From positions 124,001 to 188,000 of the forward strand of contig JAGDZV010000004.1 in NCBI GenBank assembly GCA_049115495.1: a stretch of DNA of 64,000 bases, read 5' to 3'. Every line of letters begins with the position of its first letter. The stretch's first letter is position 1. Source of the DNA: JACPUW01 sp049115495. GTDB lineage: Bacteria > Bacteroidota > Bacteroidia > CAILMK01 > JACPUW01. A program made the position numbers and the translations under genes. The notes below the pieces were generated by a model, which was given only the letters and a program-made list of their open reading frames with translations, had not been told where the DNA came from and searched no databases. Positions 28,707 to 36,825 of this stretch are shown here, piece after piece.

Positions 28707-30779
28707 ATGAAAAGTTTAAGCCTAATCCAAAAATTGAGAAAGGGGCTATTTGCAATAGCTTTCTTCTCTGGTTTGGTAGCATTAGGGGTGCTCTCCTCTT
28801 GCAACGAAATCAACAAAAACGATCTACTTAACGATGTTAATAATAAGAAGGTGTTAATTCCTTCTGAATTTGATTTTTCCACAACCTATTCAAATGAAGT
28901 TAGCATTAAAGTAAAAGCACCAGACGGAACACCGCTAAAAAAGGTTGCGGTTTCAATTTCAGTTCCTGATGGAAACGATTCTTTCAAATTTGCCTTTAGG
29001 GGTTTTACCAATGCACAGGGTGTATTGGAGACCGATTTTGAATTGGATCCTAATATCGATGAAGTATTGATTCACACAGATTATATAGGCTTGCCTAAAT
29101 ATCATGTGGTTCCTGTAGAAATGCTGTCCGATTACACAATTAGTTCAGAAGGTAGAGAACCAGATGGTTTTTACGAAAATCAAGTGGTTTCAAGATCTTA
29201 TAAAAATGGAATTTCATCAAAGTTTGCCTATTTAGGTACTTGGAATAGCAGTGGTGTTCCTAACTACAGAAAGCATGTTAGAGATGTAATACCCCAGTCA
29301 TTCTTAGATGATGTGAATAGTTCATTACCAGAGTATAAGCCCGTGCCACAGTACAACCCGCAATATTTATCAGATCACGTTAAAACATGCGCGGAGATAT
29401 CAAAAACAGCTGATGTTTGGGTAACATTTGTGCACGAAGGCGCAGGCTATAGAAATGTTTTAGGCTATTACACTTACCCTACTGATACACCTCCACAATC
29501 AACTAATGATATAGATAGTCTTTATATTATTTTTCCTAATGTTTCATACGCTGGTTCGGGTGGTGGATTAGTAAGTGGAGATAAGGTGCACATTGGTAGA
29601 TTTGATCCAGGTACAACCATTGGTTGGTTTTTGATTGCCAACGGTTATGTATCAAGTAATCAAACAGTAGGTAATGGTCACCACGCCTTGTTTTCAAATA
29701 ATAATCTGAATCCAGAATCAAGTGCTTCGCTACAGCAACATATTGTAGAGCTTTATGATGAAACACGCGATGTGGTTATACTGTCATTTGAAGATTTAAG
29801 AAGAGATAGAAGTTGCGATAATGACTTTAACGATGCGATTTTTTATGTAACAAGTAACCCTGTTGATGGTATTGTTAGAGAAAATATGGTACACGCCAAA
29901 AAAGCTATTGATACAGATGGTGATGGTGTTTATGATTATGAAGATGATTTTCCGTTTGATCCAAATCAAAGTTCAAGCAGTGTAGCCCCGGCCGGTGGTA
30001 CCAATGGTAGTATATGCTTTGAAGATAGTTGGCCAAATATGGGTGACTACGATTTTAACGATATGGTGGTAGACTATAGTTATCTTTATTTCACAGATGA
30101 GAGTAATAATGTAACCGAACTTGAAGCCACATTTACTTTAACGGCCATTGGAGCATCTTATAAAAATGGTTTCGGATTTCAACTTGATGTTGAGCCATCT
30201 GCAGTGAGTAGTGTAACGGGAAGTGAGCTTACTGATGGTCTAATTACGGTTTCAGCAAATGGTACTGAATCAGGGCAATCAAAGGCAACTATTATTGTTT
30301 TTGATAATGCACACAAGCATTTGAGAAGAGCCGCAAACTCTACTTATGTAAATACTGAATACGGCGCCACATTTGTAGAGCCAAAAGAATTTGTAATTAT
30401 CATTGAGTTTGAAGAGCCCGTGCCACTTGGATCGCTGGGTAAAGCACCATATAATCCATTTATATTTGCCAATGCCACTAGGGGAAGAGAAATTCACTTG
30501 GTAGATTTTGAACCAACTGATCTTGCAGATGAAACCTTATTTGGCACAGCAGCAGATATTTCAGACCCTACCATTGAAAGGTATTATCAGAATAGAGATA
30601 ATATGCCTTGGGTACTGCATACACCATCTACGTTTACTTATCCGCTTGAGCATATCAATATTTTTGAGTGCTACCAATATTTTGAATCTTGGGCAGAAAG
30701 TGAAGGTAGGTCAAATACTGACTGGTATTATGATAACCCGGGTAATAGGGTAGCAAACAAGCTTTTTATTAGGCCATAG
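28707..30779 (+). CDS. LruC/DUF4842 domain lipoprotein 3
   Basis: 690 residues from the ATG at 28707; an upstream TTG at 28689 lies inside the right box of the cis-element and is rejected. The signal ends ALGVLSSC with Cys32, the same position as in copy 4, followed by NEINKND. Domains: Ig-like (about 45-130), DUF4114-like with DNDFNDAIFYV (about 371-381), calcium-type DTDGDGVYDYEDDFPFDP (from residue 402), LruC/DUF4842 from CFEDSWPNMGDYDFND (from 437). VWVTFVHEGAGYRNVLGYY is shared by all copies. Expected to be lipid-anchored in the outer membrane, perhaps on the surface; function unknown. Ends at a strong terminator. Confidence 0.87.
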   Translation: MKSLSLIQKLRKGLFAIAFFSGLVALGVLSSCNEINKNDLLNDVNNKKVLIPSEFDFSTTYSNEVSIKVKAPDGTPLKKVAVSISVPDGNDSFKFAFRGFTNAQGVLETDFELDPNIDEVLIHTDYIGLPKYHVVPVEMLSDYTISSEGREPDGFYENQVVSRSYKNGISSKFAYLGTWNSSGVPNYRKHVRDVIPQSFLDDVNSSLPEYKPVPQYNPQYLSDHVKTCAEISKTADVWVTFVHEGAGYRNVLGYYTYPTDTPPQSTNDIDSLYIIFPNVSYAGSGGGLVSGDKVHIGRFDPGTTIGWFLIANGYVSSNQTVGNGHHALFSNNNLNPESSASLQQHIVELYDETRDVVILSFEDLRRDRSCDNDFNDAIFYVTSNPVDGIVRENMVHAKKAIDTDGDGVYDYEDDFPFDPNQSSSSVAPAGGTNGSICFEDSWPNMGDYDFNDMVVDYSYLYFTDESNNVTELEATFTLTAIGASYKNGFGFQLDVEPSAVSSVTGSELTDGLITVSANGTESGQSKATIIVFDNAHKHLRRAANSTYVNTEYGATFVEPKEFVIIIEFEEPVPLGSLGKAPYNPFIFANATRGREIHLVDFEPTDLADETLFGTAADISDPTIERYYQNRDNMPWVLHTPSTFTYPLEHINIFECYQYFESWAESEGRSNTDWYYDNPGNRVANKLFIRP

Positions 30780-30799
30780 AATAAATAAGACCAATATTT

Positions 30800-30833
30800 A
30801 AAGGGCTCATACTTAGGTATGAGCCCTTTTTTT
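30800..30833 (+). terminator. Rho-independent terminator after LruC gene 3
   Basis: Perfect 13-bp stem AAAGGGCTCATAC / GTATGAGCCCTTT with a TTAG loop and a run of T, 20 bases after the stop. It separates LruC 3 from LruC 4, so each copy is a separate transcription unit. Confidence 0.92.
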
Positions 30834-31064
30834 GTTTCTGGTTAGTGTTTGTCAGTCTTGTTTTTTGTCGAAAGTTTCATCTAAGAAGTCAAAAACAGCC
30901 TTTAAAATGATTTAAACGCTAATAATTGCTATTTAAACGACGTTATTATATTGTTAAACGACTTTAAAGACCTATTGGTGTGTTATGTAATGTGAATTCT
31001 ATAGAGTATTAAGAGTCTCATATTCAATTGATAAGGATTTTTTTAAATACCAAATAGACGTTCC

Positions 31065-31118
31065 TTCGGTGAAAATCTTTCATTCTTATAATCCCGATCG
31101 CAATATTGTATCACAATC
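31065..31118 (+). promoter_or_regulatory. Bipartite cis-element before LruC gene 4
   Basis: Left box TTCGGTGAAA (31065-31074), 27-base spacer, right box AATATTGTATCACAATC (31102-31118). The TTG is 24 bases before the ATG at 31132. An open frame extends upstream through this element from a GTG at 31069, but those 21 codons are better read as promoter. Confidence 0.7.
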
Positions 31119-31131
31119 CAATAAGAAAACT

Positions 31132-33204
31132 ATGAGAAGTTTATTAACCAACAACAAAAAAGGTGCAATAACTAGGGCTTCTTTGTTCTTAACAAGTATT
31201 TTACTAGTCTTAGCTATAAGTGCGTGTAACGATGATAGGAACAATCTACTGGACAATATTAATGACAAGAAGGTATTGATACCAGAAGACTTCAAATTTG
31301 CCACTACAGCGTCAAATGAAGTTAATGTTAAGGTTTTAGGGGCCGATGGTAATCCACTAAATAAGGTGGCAATTTCTATTTCGGTACCTGATGGCAATGA
31401 TTCATTCAAATTTGCATATCGTGGCTTTACAAATGCCGATGGCGTTTTAAAAACAGATTTTGAATTGGACCCAAATATTGAAGAGGTGTTACTACATACC
31501 GATTATATTGGGTTGCCACAATATCATGTTGTGCCTGTTGAAATGCTTGCCGATTATACAATTAGCACAGAAGGTAGAGAGCCAGATGGCTTCTATAGCG
31601 AGCAAGTGGTTTCAAGATCTTATAAGAACAGTATTACCTCTAAGTACGCTTATTTAGGTACCTGGGACAATAATGGTGTTCCGAATTACAAAAAACATGT
31701 AAGAGACGTTATCCCTCAGGCATTATTAGACGATGTAAATAGCTCCTTACCAGAAAGAAAACCTGTACCCACGTATAATCCAGATTATTTGGGTTCTAAT
31801 GTTGAGACTCATGTTGAAATAACTAAAACTGCAGATATTTGGGTTACCTTCTTGCACGAAGGAGCTGGTTATAAAAATGTTTTAGGTTATTATGTATTTC
31901 CAACGGATACACCTCCTCAAAGCACTGCAGATATTGATAGTCTATATATAATCTTCCCGAATGTTTCCTACGCCGGTTCAGGTGGTGGTTTAGTTAGTGG
32001 AGATAAAGTACACTTGGGTAGATTTAATCCTGGTGTATCAGTAGGTTGGTTCCTAATAGCTAACGGATATAATTCATCTTCAAAAACTGTGGGTGCCGGT
32101 AATTGGCCATTATTTGCAGATAATGCTTTAAATCCTGAGTCTGATGCATCGAAAAAACAGCACATTGTGCAGCTTTATGATGAATCAAGAGATCTAGTAA
32201 TTCTATCTTTTGAAGATATAAGAAGAGATTATGGTGGTTGTGATAATGACTTTAACGATGCCATTTTCTATGTTACTAGTAATCCAATTGATGGTGTTAA
32301 AAGAGAAGGTTTGGTAAGTGCCAAAAAGGCAATTGACTCTGATGGCGATGGCGTTTATGATTATGAGGATGACTTCCCTTTTGACCCTAATCAAAGTTCA
32401 AGCAGTGTAACCCCAGCTGGTGGTACCAACGGTAGCCTTTGTTTTGAAGATAGCTGGCCAACTATGGGTGACTACGATTTTAACGATATGGTAGTTGATT
32501 ATAGTTATATATATTATACTGATGTTAGCAATAACGTTACAGAGCTAGAAGCTACATTTAATTTGCAAGCCATAGGCGCTTCATATAAAAACGGATTTGG
32601 ATTTCAGTTAGATGTTTCACCTAATAATATTAAAAGTGTATCAGGCTACGAGCATACCGATGGTTTAATTTCTTTAAACGCAAATGGTACTGAATCTGGT
32701 CAAAGCAAAACCACTATTATTGTTTTTGATAATGCTCACAAGCATTTAAGAAGAGCTTCTAATGCTATTTATGTAAATACCGAACCTGGAGCCACCTTTG
32801 TAGAACCTAAAGAATTTGTGGTTACCATTGAATTCAATTCAGCTATTCCGTTGGGAGACTTAGGTAAAGCACCTTATAATCCATTTATTTTCTCTAATGC
32901 AACCCGCGGTAGAGAAGTACACCTTGTTGATTTTCCGCCAACCGATTTAGCTGATGAAGATCTCTTTAATACCGCAGCTGATGTAACAAATCCTTCAATA
33001 GGGAGGTACTATCAAAATAGCGATAATATGCCTTGGGTATTACATACACCATCAACATTTACCTACCCGCTTGAGCATATCAATATTTACGAGTGCTACC
33101 CATATTTTGAATCTTGGGCTGAGAGTGAAGGACGTTCTTATACCGATTGGTATTATGATAACCCGGGTAATAGAGTAGCAAACAAACTTTTTACGAGACC
33201 ATAA
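31132..33204 (+). CDS. LruC/DUF4842 domain lipoprotein 4
   Basis: 690 residues from the ATG at 31132. This start gives a signal peptide of the same length as copy 3 (lipobox AISAC, Cys32); the longer GTG start at 31069 would run through the cis-element. After the Cys comes NDDRNN, acidic as in Bacteroidota lipoprotein export signals. Domains: Ig-like segment, DUF4114-like with DNDFNDAIFYVTSNP, DSDGDGVYDYEDDFPFDP linker, LruC/DUF4842 with CFEDSWPTMGDYDFNDMVV. It is visibly very close to copy 3, including NQSSSSV after the calcium linker, which implies a later duplication than the one producing copies 1 and 2. Own promoter and own terminator. Confidence 0.87.
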   Translation: MRSLLTNNKKGAITRASLFLTSILLVLAISACNDDRNNLLDNINDKKVLIPEDFKFATTASNEVNVKVLGADGNPLNKVAISISVPDGNDSFKFAYRGFTNADGVLKTDFELDPNIEEVLLHTDYIGLPQYHVVPVEMLADYTISTEGREPDGFYSEQVVSRSYKNSITSKYAYLGTWDNNGVPNYKKHVRDVIPQALLDDVNSSLPERKPVPTYNPDYLGSNVETHVEITKTADIWVTFLHEGAGYKNVLGYYVFPTDTPPQSTADIDSLYIIFPNVSYAGSGGGLVSGDKVHLGRFNPGVSVGWFLIANGYNSSSKTVGAGNWPLFADNALNPESDASKKQHIVQLYDESRDLVILSFEDIRRDYGGCDNDFNDAIFYVTSNPIDGVKREGLVSAKKAIDSDGDGVYDYEDDFPFDPNQSSSSVTPAGGTNGSLCFEDSWPTMGDYDFNDMVVDYSYIYYTDVSNNVTELEATFNLQAIGASYKNGFGFQLDVSPNNIKSVSGYEHTDGLISLNANGTESGQSKTTIIVFDNAHKHLRRASNAIYVNTEPGATFVEPKEFVVTIEFNSAIPLGDLGKAPYNPFIFSNATRGREVHLVDFPPTDLADEDLFNTAADVTNPSIGRYYQNSDNMPWVLHTPSTFTYPLEHINIYECYPYFESWAESEGRSYTDWYYDNPGNRVANKLFTRP

Positions 33205-33231
33205 AAACATAAACTACGCTTCATTATTGAG

Positions 33232-33262
33232 AAGGGTTCTGCTGCAGGCAGAACCCTTTTTT
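33232..33262 (+). terminator. Rho-independent terminator after LruC gene 4
   Basis: Perfect 11-bp stem AAGGGTTCTGC / GCAGAACCCTT with a TGCAG loop followed by TTTT, 27 bases after the stop. Confidence 0.92.
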
Positions 33263-33591
33263 AATGTATGTGGTGCAAAGCAAGGTGCGCTGAGCCTAAA
33301 AAGCATTGTGTTGGTTAAAGGATAAGAAGTGCTTGACTTGAGTTTATACGGGAATTTTTGTGAAAGAGTTTAATTGTAGAGCTTTGTACGGCCTCATAGA
33401 AAAGCATCAAAATATTTGTTGGCTATCCATATTGCAAGCTTATGCGTGCTGATTTCAATTGAAATACCTTTCGACGAATTCAATTTTTTTTCGAATACTA
33501 ATGTATATAATAGGTATTTTTTGTGATGATAAAAGGTAAAAGTCTTTTATGCGACGTTAAAACGGATAAATGAGCAGATAAACAGTTCGTT
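33263..33591. other. Intergenic region between LruC gene 4 and receiver 1
   Basis: About 330 bases without a gene. It holds an additional left-box copy, TTCGACGAAT at 33470-33479, with no right box at the standard distance (the nearest is AATAGGTATT, two bases off and without TTG). The complete cis-element follows at 33592. Confidence 0.45.
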
Positions 33592-33645
33592 TTCGACGGA
33601 TGAATTTATTTAGTTGATTTGGCACCTTAACATTGTATTGTAATT
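33592..33645 (+). promoter_or_regulatory. Bipartite cis-element before receiver 1
   Basis: Left box TTCGACGGAT (33592-33601), 27-base spacer, right box AACATTGTATTGTAATT (33629-33645). The TTG is 44 bases before the ATG, the same distance as before receiver 2. A TTG at 33614 with a 19-base gap to the TATTG of the right box could also serve as a -33/-7 pair, so the right box may overlap the core promoter. Confidence 0.65.
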
Positions 33646-33678
33646 GAGAGATGGGATAATCCTCCTAAAAACAAAAAG

Positions 33679-34056
33679 ATGAAAGAGACAATTTTAGTGG
33701 TAGACGATAACGAAATGATGAGAAACTTTTTAGGGGCATTTTTATCCAAAAATTATGAAGTGTTTTTGGCAGAAGACGGGAACGTTGCGTTAGAATGGCT
33801 ACAACAGCATGATTCACCCAGTGCCATAATCGCTGATATTGATATGCCAAATATGAATGGATATACTTTTTTGAATATTTTAATGGGTAACCTAGCTTGG
33901 TCAAAGATTCCGGTATTAATGACTTCTCCTGACAACAAGAGCGAAAGCAGAATTAAATGTTATGAGCTTGGCGCTTTAGATGTAATGCCTAAGCCTTTTA
34001 ATCCAATTGAACTTGAGCATAAGCTTAAGCGCTTTGCCCACGTACAGGTCATTTAG
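33679..34056 (+). CDS. Stand-alone response-regulator receiver protein 1
   Basis: 125 residues, a single receiver (CheY-like) domain with no output domain. Acid pair Asp9-Asp10 (VVDDNE), phosphoacceptor Asp53 (IADIDMPNMNG), Thr82/Ser83 (MTSPD) and Lys105 (PKPF) are all present, so it should be phosphorylatable. It is nearly identical to receiver 2 immediately downstream and related to receiver 3. It has its own cis-element and terminator. As no output domain exists, it probably acts by protein contact, for example on a kinase or on the EPS machinery (inference). Confidence 0.9.
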   Translation: MKETILVVDDNEMMRNFLGAFLSKNYEVFLAEDGNVALEWLQQHDSPSAIIADIDMPNMNGYTFLNILMGNLAWSKIPVLMTSPDNKSESRIKCYELGALDVMPKPFNPIELEHKLKRFAHVQVI

Positions 34057-34105
34057 ATCTGGTTTGGTGTTGTATTCCAAATGATGTATTAAATATGAAT
34101 TTTTG

Positions 34106-34134
34106 CCGCCCCACACTAAATGGGGCGGTTTTTT
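34106..34134 (+). terminator. Rho-independent terminator after receiver 1
   Basis: Perfect 8-bp GC-rich stem CCGCCCCA / TGGGGCGG with loop CACTAAA and six T, 49 bases after the stop. Confidence 0.92.
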
Positions 34135-34218
34135 AGTTTAAAGGAGTCTAAAATACGTAAAGATGAAAGGCTATATTTAAACGGTAAACAGTAAAATAAT
34201 GTAGACAAAAGCCAAAAA

Positions 34219-34272
34219 ATCGACGAGTAAATTTTGTAATAATGCATGATGTCGTAATATTGATCTATCAAA
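34219..34272 (+). promoter_or_regulatory. Bipartite cis-element before receiver 2
   Basis: Left box ATCGACGAGT (34219-34228), 27-base spacer, right box AATATTGATCTATC from 34256. The TTG lies 44 bases before the ATG, exactly as for receiver 1. The first base of the left box is A instead of T. Confidence 0.6.
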
Positions 34273-34305
34273 AAGAGAGTTATTAACCATTTAAATGAGA
34301 ATACC

Positions 34306-34683
34306 ATGAAAGAAACAATACTTGTAGTAGACGATAATGAAATGATGAGAAACTTTTTAGGGGCGTTTTTATCAAAGCATTATGAAGTTATTCTGGCCGA
34401 AGATGGCAGAGATGCTCTTGAGTGGTTATCTGTACATGAAACACCAAGTGCCATTATAGCAGATATTGATATGCCCAATATGAATGGATATACCTTCTTA
34501 AACATATTGATGGGTAATACTGAATGGTCAAAGATTCCGGTTTTAATGACCTCGCCAGATAATAAAAGTGAAAGCAGAATTAAGTGCTACGAGCTTGGCG
34601 CTTTAGATGTAATGCCAAAGCCTTTTAATCCTGTTGAATTGGAATTAAAGCTTAATAGATTTACCCATGTTAATTTGGTTTAG
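34306..34683 (+). CDS. Stand-alone response-regulator receiver protein 2
   Basis: 125 residues, a single receiver domain aligning without gaps to receiver 1 (shared MKETILVVDDNEMMRNFLGA, IADIDMPNMNGYTFLNILMG, LGALDVMPKPFNP). Key residues Asp9, Asp10, Asp53, Thr82/Ser83 and Lys105 are intact. Differences cluster in helices 1-2 and at the C-terminus, regions that often set partner choice. Separate promoter element and terminator show it is an independent duplicate, not an operon partner. Role likely parallel to receiver 1. Confidence 0.9.
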   Translation: MKETILVVDDNEMMRNFLGAFLSKHYEVILAEDGRDALEWLSVHETPSAIIADIDMPNMNGYTFLNILMGNTEWSKIPVLMTSPDNKSESRIKCYELGALDVMPKPFNPVELELKLNRFTHVNLV

Positions 34684-34727
34684 TTTTCTCATATAGAGTG
34701 TTTTAATAAGTTTGGTTTAAAAATTGA

Positions 34728-34763
34728 AGTCCGTTTCACATAATGTGAAACGGACTCTTTTTT
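34728..34763 (+). terminator. Rho-independent terminator after receiver 2
   Basis: Perfect 13-bp stem AGTCCGTTTCACA / TGTGAAACGGACT around TAA, followed by CTTTTTT, 44 bases after the stop. Confidence 0.92.
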
Positions 34764-35089
34764 ATAGTGGTTTTAAAAAAGATCATTCCAGGTTTTGATC
34801 AATTCTGCGTTAAGGGGTTAATAGGTTGATATACAGTGGTTTGGGTTTGTTGGATAAAGTACGAAATTCATCGAAAACAATTTTGGATAAGATGTTTAAA
34901 TGTGTGTAAGTGTCAGTGATACAGGTGGTTAAGGTCGTTGTTTGCGCTTGTGTAGATGATGCGTTTAGGCAACACGTAAAAAAGATTCAGGCCAATTTCC
35001 CTTCAAATTAGGTGAGAAATCGTTGATTAGAGCCTGCAATCGACTATTTTCTTTGGTTTGATCATCCTTTCTGTGGAATTGGTTTCGCT
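34764..35089. other. Intergenic region upstream of the EPS operon
   Basis: About 325 bases without a gene, ending at the cis-element at 35090. No further complete copy of the element, hairpin or repeat stands out. Confidence 0.45.
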
Positions 35090-35143
35090 TTCGGTGAATG
35101 GTATATTTCCTTGGATAAGCCTTCGTAACGTTGTATTGTGAAT
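35090..35143 (+). promoter_or_regulatory. Bipartite cis-element heading the EPS operon
   Basis: Left box TTCGGTGAAT (35090-35099), 27-base spacer, right box AACGTTGTATTGTGAAT from 35127. The TTG (35131-35133) is 24 bases before the ATG of a 41-codon ORF, the same distance as before the LruC 2 and 4 start codons. Likely drives the 41-residue ORF, receiver 3 and the EPS genes. Confidence 0.65.
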
Positions 35144-35156
35144 TATTAACGAGAAA

Positions 35157-35282
35157 ATGACTAAACCAAAAACAGAAAACTTTTCACCAATAATCGAGAG
35201 CTTACTACCAAACTCCGAAAGAGTGATTATTTGCTCTGGTGTTGCTTCTACTTTTGGTTCAGCAAAAAAGCAACAACAATGA
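35157..35282 (+). CDS. 41-residue ORF translationally coupled to receiver 3
   Basis: ATG at 35157 opens 41 codons (MTKPKTENFSPIIESLLPNS ... then a short hydrophobic patch VIICSGVAS and a KKQQQ end). Its TGA overlaps the ATG of receiver 3 as ATGA (35279-35282), the usual geometry of translational coupling. The start codon lies at the same distance from the cis-element as the LruC starts. It resembles no family I know and could be a leader peptide or a small partner protein. The peptide is inferred from position alone. Confidence 0.5.
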   Translation: MTKPKTENFSPIIESLLPNSERVIICSGVASTFGSAKKQQQ

Positions 35283-35647
35283 AAAATATTTTAATAGTCG
35301 ACGATCATGATATGATGAGAAAGTTTCTTTCAACTTTTTTGTCTCGAAAATTTAATGTTCACATGGCTGAAGATGGTGTTGAAGCACTTGAGTACTTGGC
35401 TGAGAACGAAACTCCAGAGTTAATTATAGCCGATATAGATATGCCAAGAATGAATGGCTACGATTTTTTAAATGAGCTAAAGGCAAAGCCACAATACAAA
35501 GATGTTCCGGTGCTAATCCTTTCTTCTGCAAGCAAAAGCGAGAATAGAATTAAGGCTTACTCATTAGGAGCAATAGATGTTTTAAACAAGCCTTTTAATC
35601 CAAAAGAACTTGAAATGAAAATAAATAAGATAGGGGTGACGGAGTAA
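35279..35647 (+). CDS. Stand-alone response-regulator receiver protein 3, first conserved gene of the EPS operon
   Basis: 122 residues from the ATG at 35279; a longer frame to 35231 would only add an unrelated WCCFYFWF stretch. A single receiver domain: Asp8-Asp9, phosphoacceptor Asp52 (IADIDMPRMNG), Ser in LILSSASKSE and Lys in NKPF. It is clearly related to receivers 1 and 2 (same IADIDMP and NKPFNP/PKPFNP) but more divergent. It lies 26 bases ahead of the sugar transferase gene, whose own N-terminus looks like a degenerate receiver, so phospho-dependent control of EPS initiation by direct contact is an attractive hypothesis. Confidence 0.9.
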   Translation: MKNILIVDDHDMMRKFLSTFLSRKFNVHMAEDGVEALEYLAENETPELIIADIDMPRMNGYDFLNELKAKPQYKDVPVLILSSASKSENRIKAYSLGAIDVLNKPFNPKELEMKINKIGVTE

Positions 35648-35673
35648 GTATCTAACTTTAAAGAAACGGTATC

Positions 35674-36825
35674 ATGAGCAGCAACAACACAATTTTATTT
35701 ATAGGCAATAGCGATGAACCATTATTGCTATTAAAAGCAGCCTTTGCAAATAGCATAAATATTCGAAAGAGTAATAGCCTTAGAGAAGTTAAAGAAGCAG
35801 TTACTTCAGGAAAACTTCAGGCCGTATTGGCAGATAGCTCAGCTCAAGCCCTTGAGCTTGTTGAGAAAATCAGAGGCCTTTTTTCAAAAAGAGAACTTTC
35901 TGTAATAGTTGCTACCTACGGTAACGAAGATGATGAAATAATTGAGCGAATAAAAAGAAAAGGCATTAATGGACTTTTTAATATGAGAAAGCAGGCAAAG
36001 CTCTTGATTTCAATATTAAAGTCTCAGCCCATTTCTAAAGTAAAACCAAAATCTAAAAGTAGAAAAGGTAAGCAAATAAAAACACCACTTGACAAAAGAA
36101 TATTTGATATTATAGTTAGTGGTTTAGCACTTTTATTTTTATCGCCATTATTTCTCATAGTAATTATTGCAATTAAACTTGAAGATAAAGGGCCTTCAAT
36201 TTATTTGTCAAAAAGAGTAGGTACTGGTTATCGCATTTTTAACCTTATAAAGTTTAGAAGCATGTATACCAATGCTGACAAAAGACTTGAGCAAATGAAA
36301 GGGCAAAACATGTATGCCGGTGATACGCCAGTAGAAAAAATTGACATTCACAATTGCCCTGTATGTAAAGCAAATGGAGAACCTTGTTCAGATCAATTGG
36401 TGCTTGATGGTGATATAGTTTGCGAGAGACAATACAAATTGTTTCAAGAGCAAGAAAACGCAGGCGTTTTTATGAAATTTAAAGATGACCCAAGAATTAC
36501 TAAAGTGGGTAAGTTTATTAGAAATACTAGTATTGATGAGTTACCACAACTGTTAAATGTATTTTTAGGACATATGTCTTTGGTAGGAAACAGGCCGCTT
36601 CCATTGTACGAAGCTGAGCAACTTACTGCCGATGGTTATGTTGAGCGTTTTTTAGCTCCTGCAGGTCTTACCGGTTTGTGGCAAGTAACACAACGCGGTA
36701 AAGAAGTAAGCGAAGAAGAAAGAATAGAACTTGATAATGAGTATGCCCGTAATTACAGCTTGCTTTATGACTTCAAGATTATCTTAAAAACATTCCCTGC
36801 TTTACTACAACAAGAAAATGTTTAA
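35674..36825 (+). CDS. Polyprenyl-phosphate sugar-1-phosphate transferase with pseudo-receiver N-terminus
   Basis: 383 residues. Residues 1-120 follow a receiver fold pattern (TILFIGNSDE, AVLADSSAQ, VIVATYGNEDDE) but lack the acid pair and conserved Lys, so it looks like a pseudo-receiver. Residues 130-383 are the bacterial sugar transferase core: RIFDIIVSGLALLFLSPLFL membrane hairpin, KFRSMYTNAD, FIRNTSIDELPQLLNV, MSLVGNRPL and TGLWQVTQRG. The enzyme loads the first sugar phosphate onto undecaprenyl phosphate. Between SMY and KDDPRI sits an insertion with four Cys (NCPVCKANGEPCS then IVC, about 228-250) that could bind a metal. The next gene overlaps by 8 bases. Confidence 0.9.
   Translation: MSSNNTILFIGNSDEPLLLLKAAFANSINIRKSNSLREVKEAVTSGKLQAVLADSSAQALELVEKIRGLFSKRELSVIVATYGNEDDEIIERIKRKGINGLFNMRKQAKLLISILKSQPISKVKPKSKSRKGKQIKTPLDKRIFDIIVSGLALLFLSPLFLIVIIAIKLEDKGPSIYLSKRVGTGYRIFNLIKFRSMYTNADKRLEQMKGQNMYAGDTPVEKIDIHNCPVCKANGEPCSDQLVLDGDIVCERQYKLFQEQENAGVFMKFKDDPRITKVGKFIRNTSIDELPQLLNVFLGHMSLVGNRPLPLYEAEQLTADGYVERFLAPAGLTGLWQVTQRGKEVSEEERIELDNEYARNYSLLYDFKIILKTFPALLQQENV

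Noticed and set aside
31069..31131. GTG-started 21-codon extension of LruC 4
   Set aside because: The codons run through the cis-element, and the ATG at 31132 gives the same signal length as LruC 3.
34295..34309. Four-codon ORF overlapping the receiver 2 start as ATGA
   Set aside because: Too short to separate from chance, and its distance from the cis-element differs from that of the 41-codon ORF before receiver 3.
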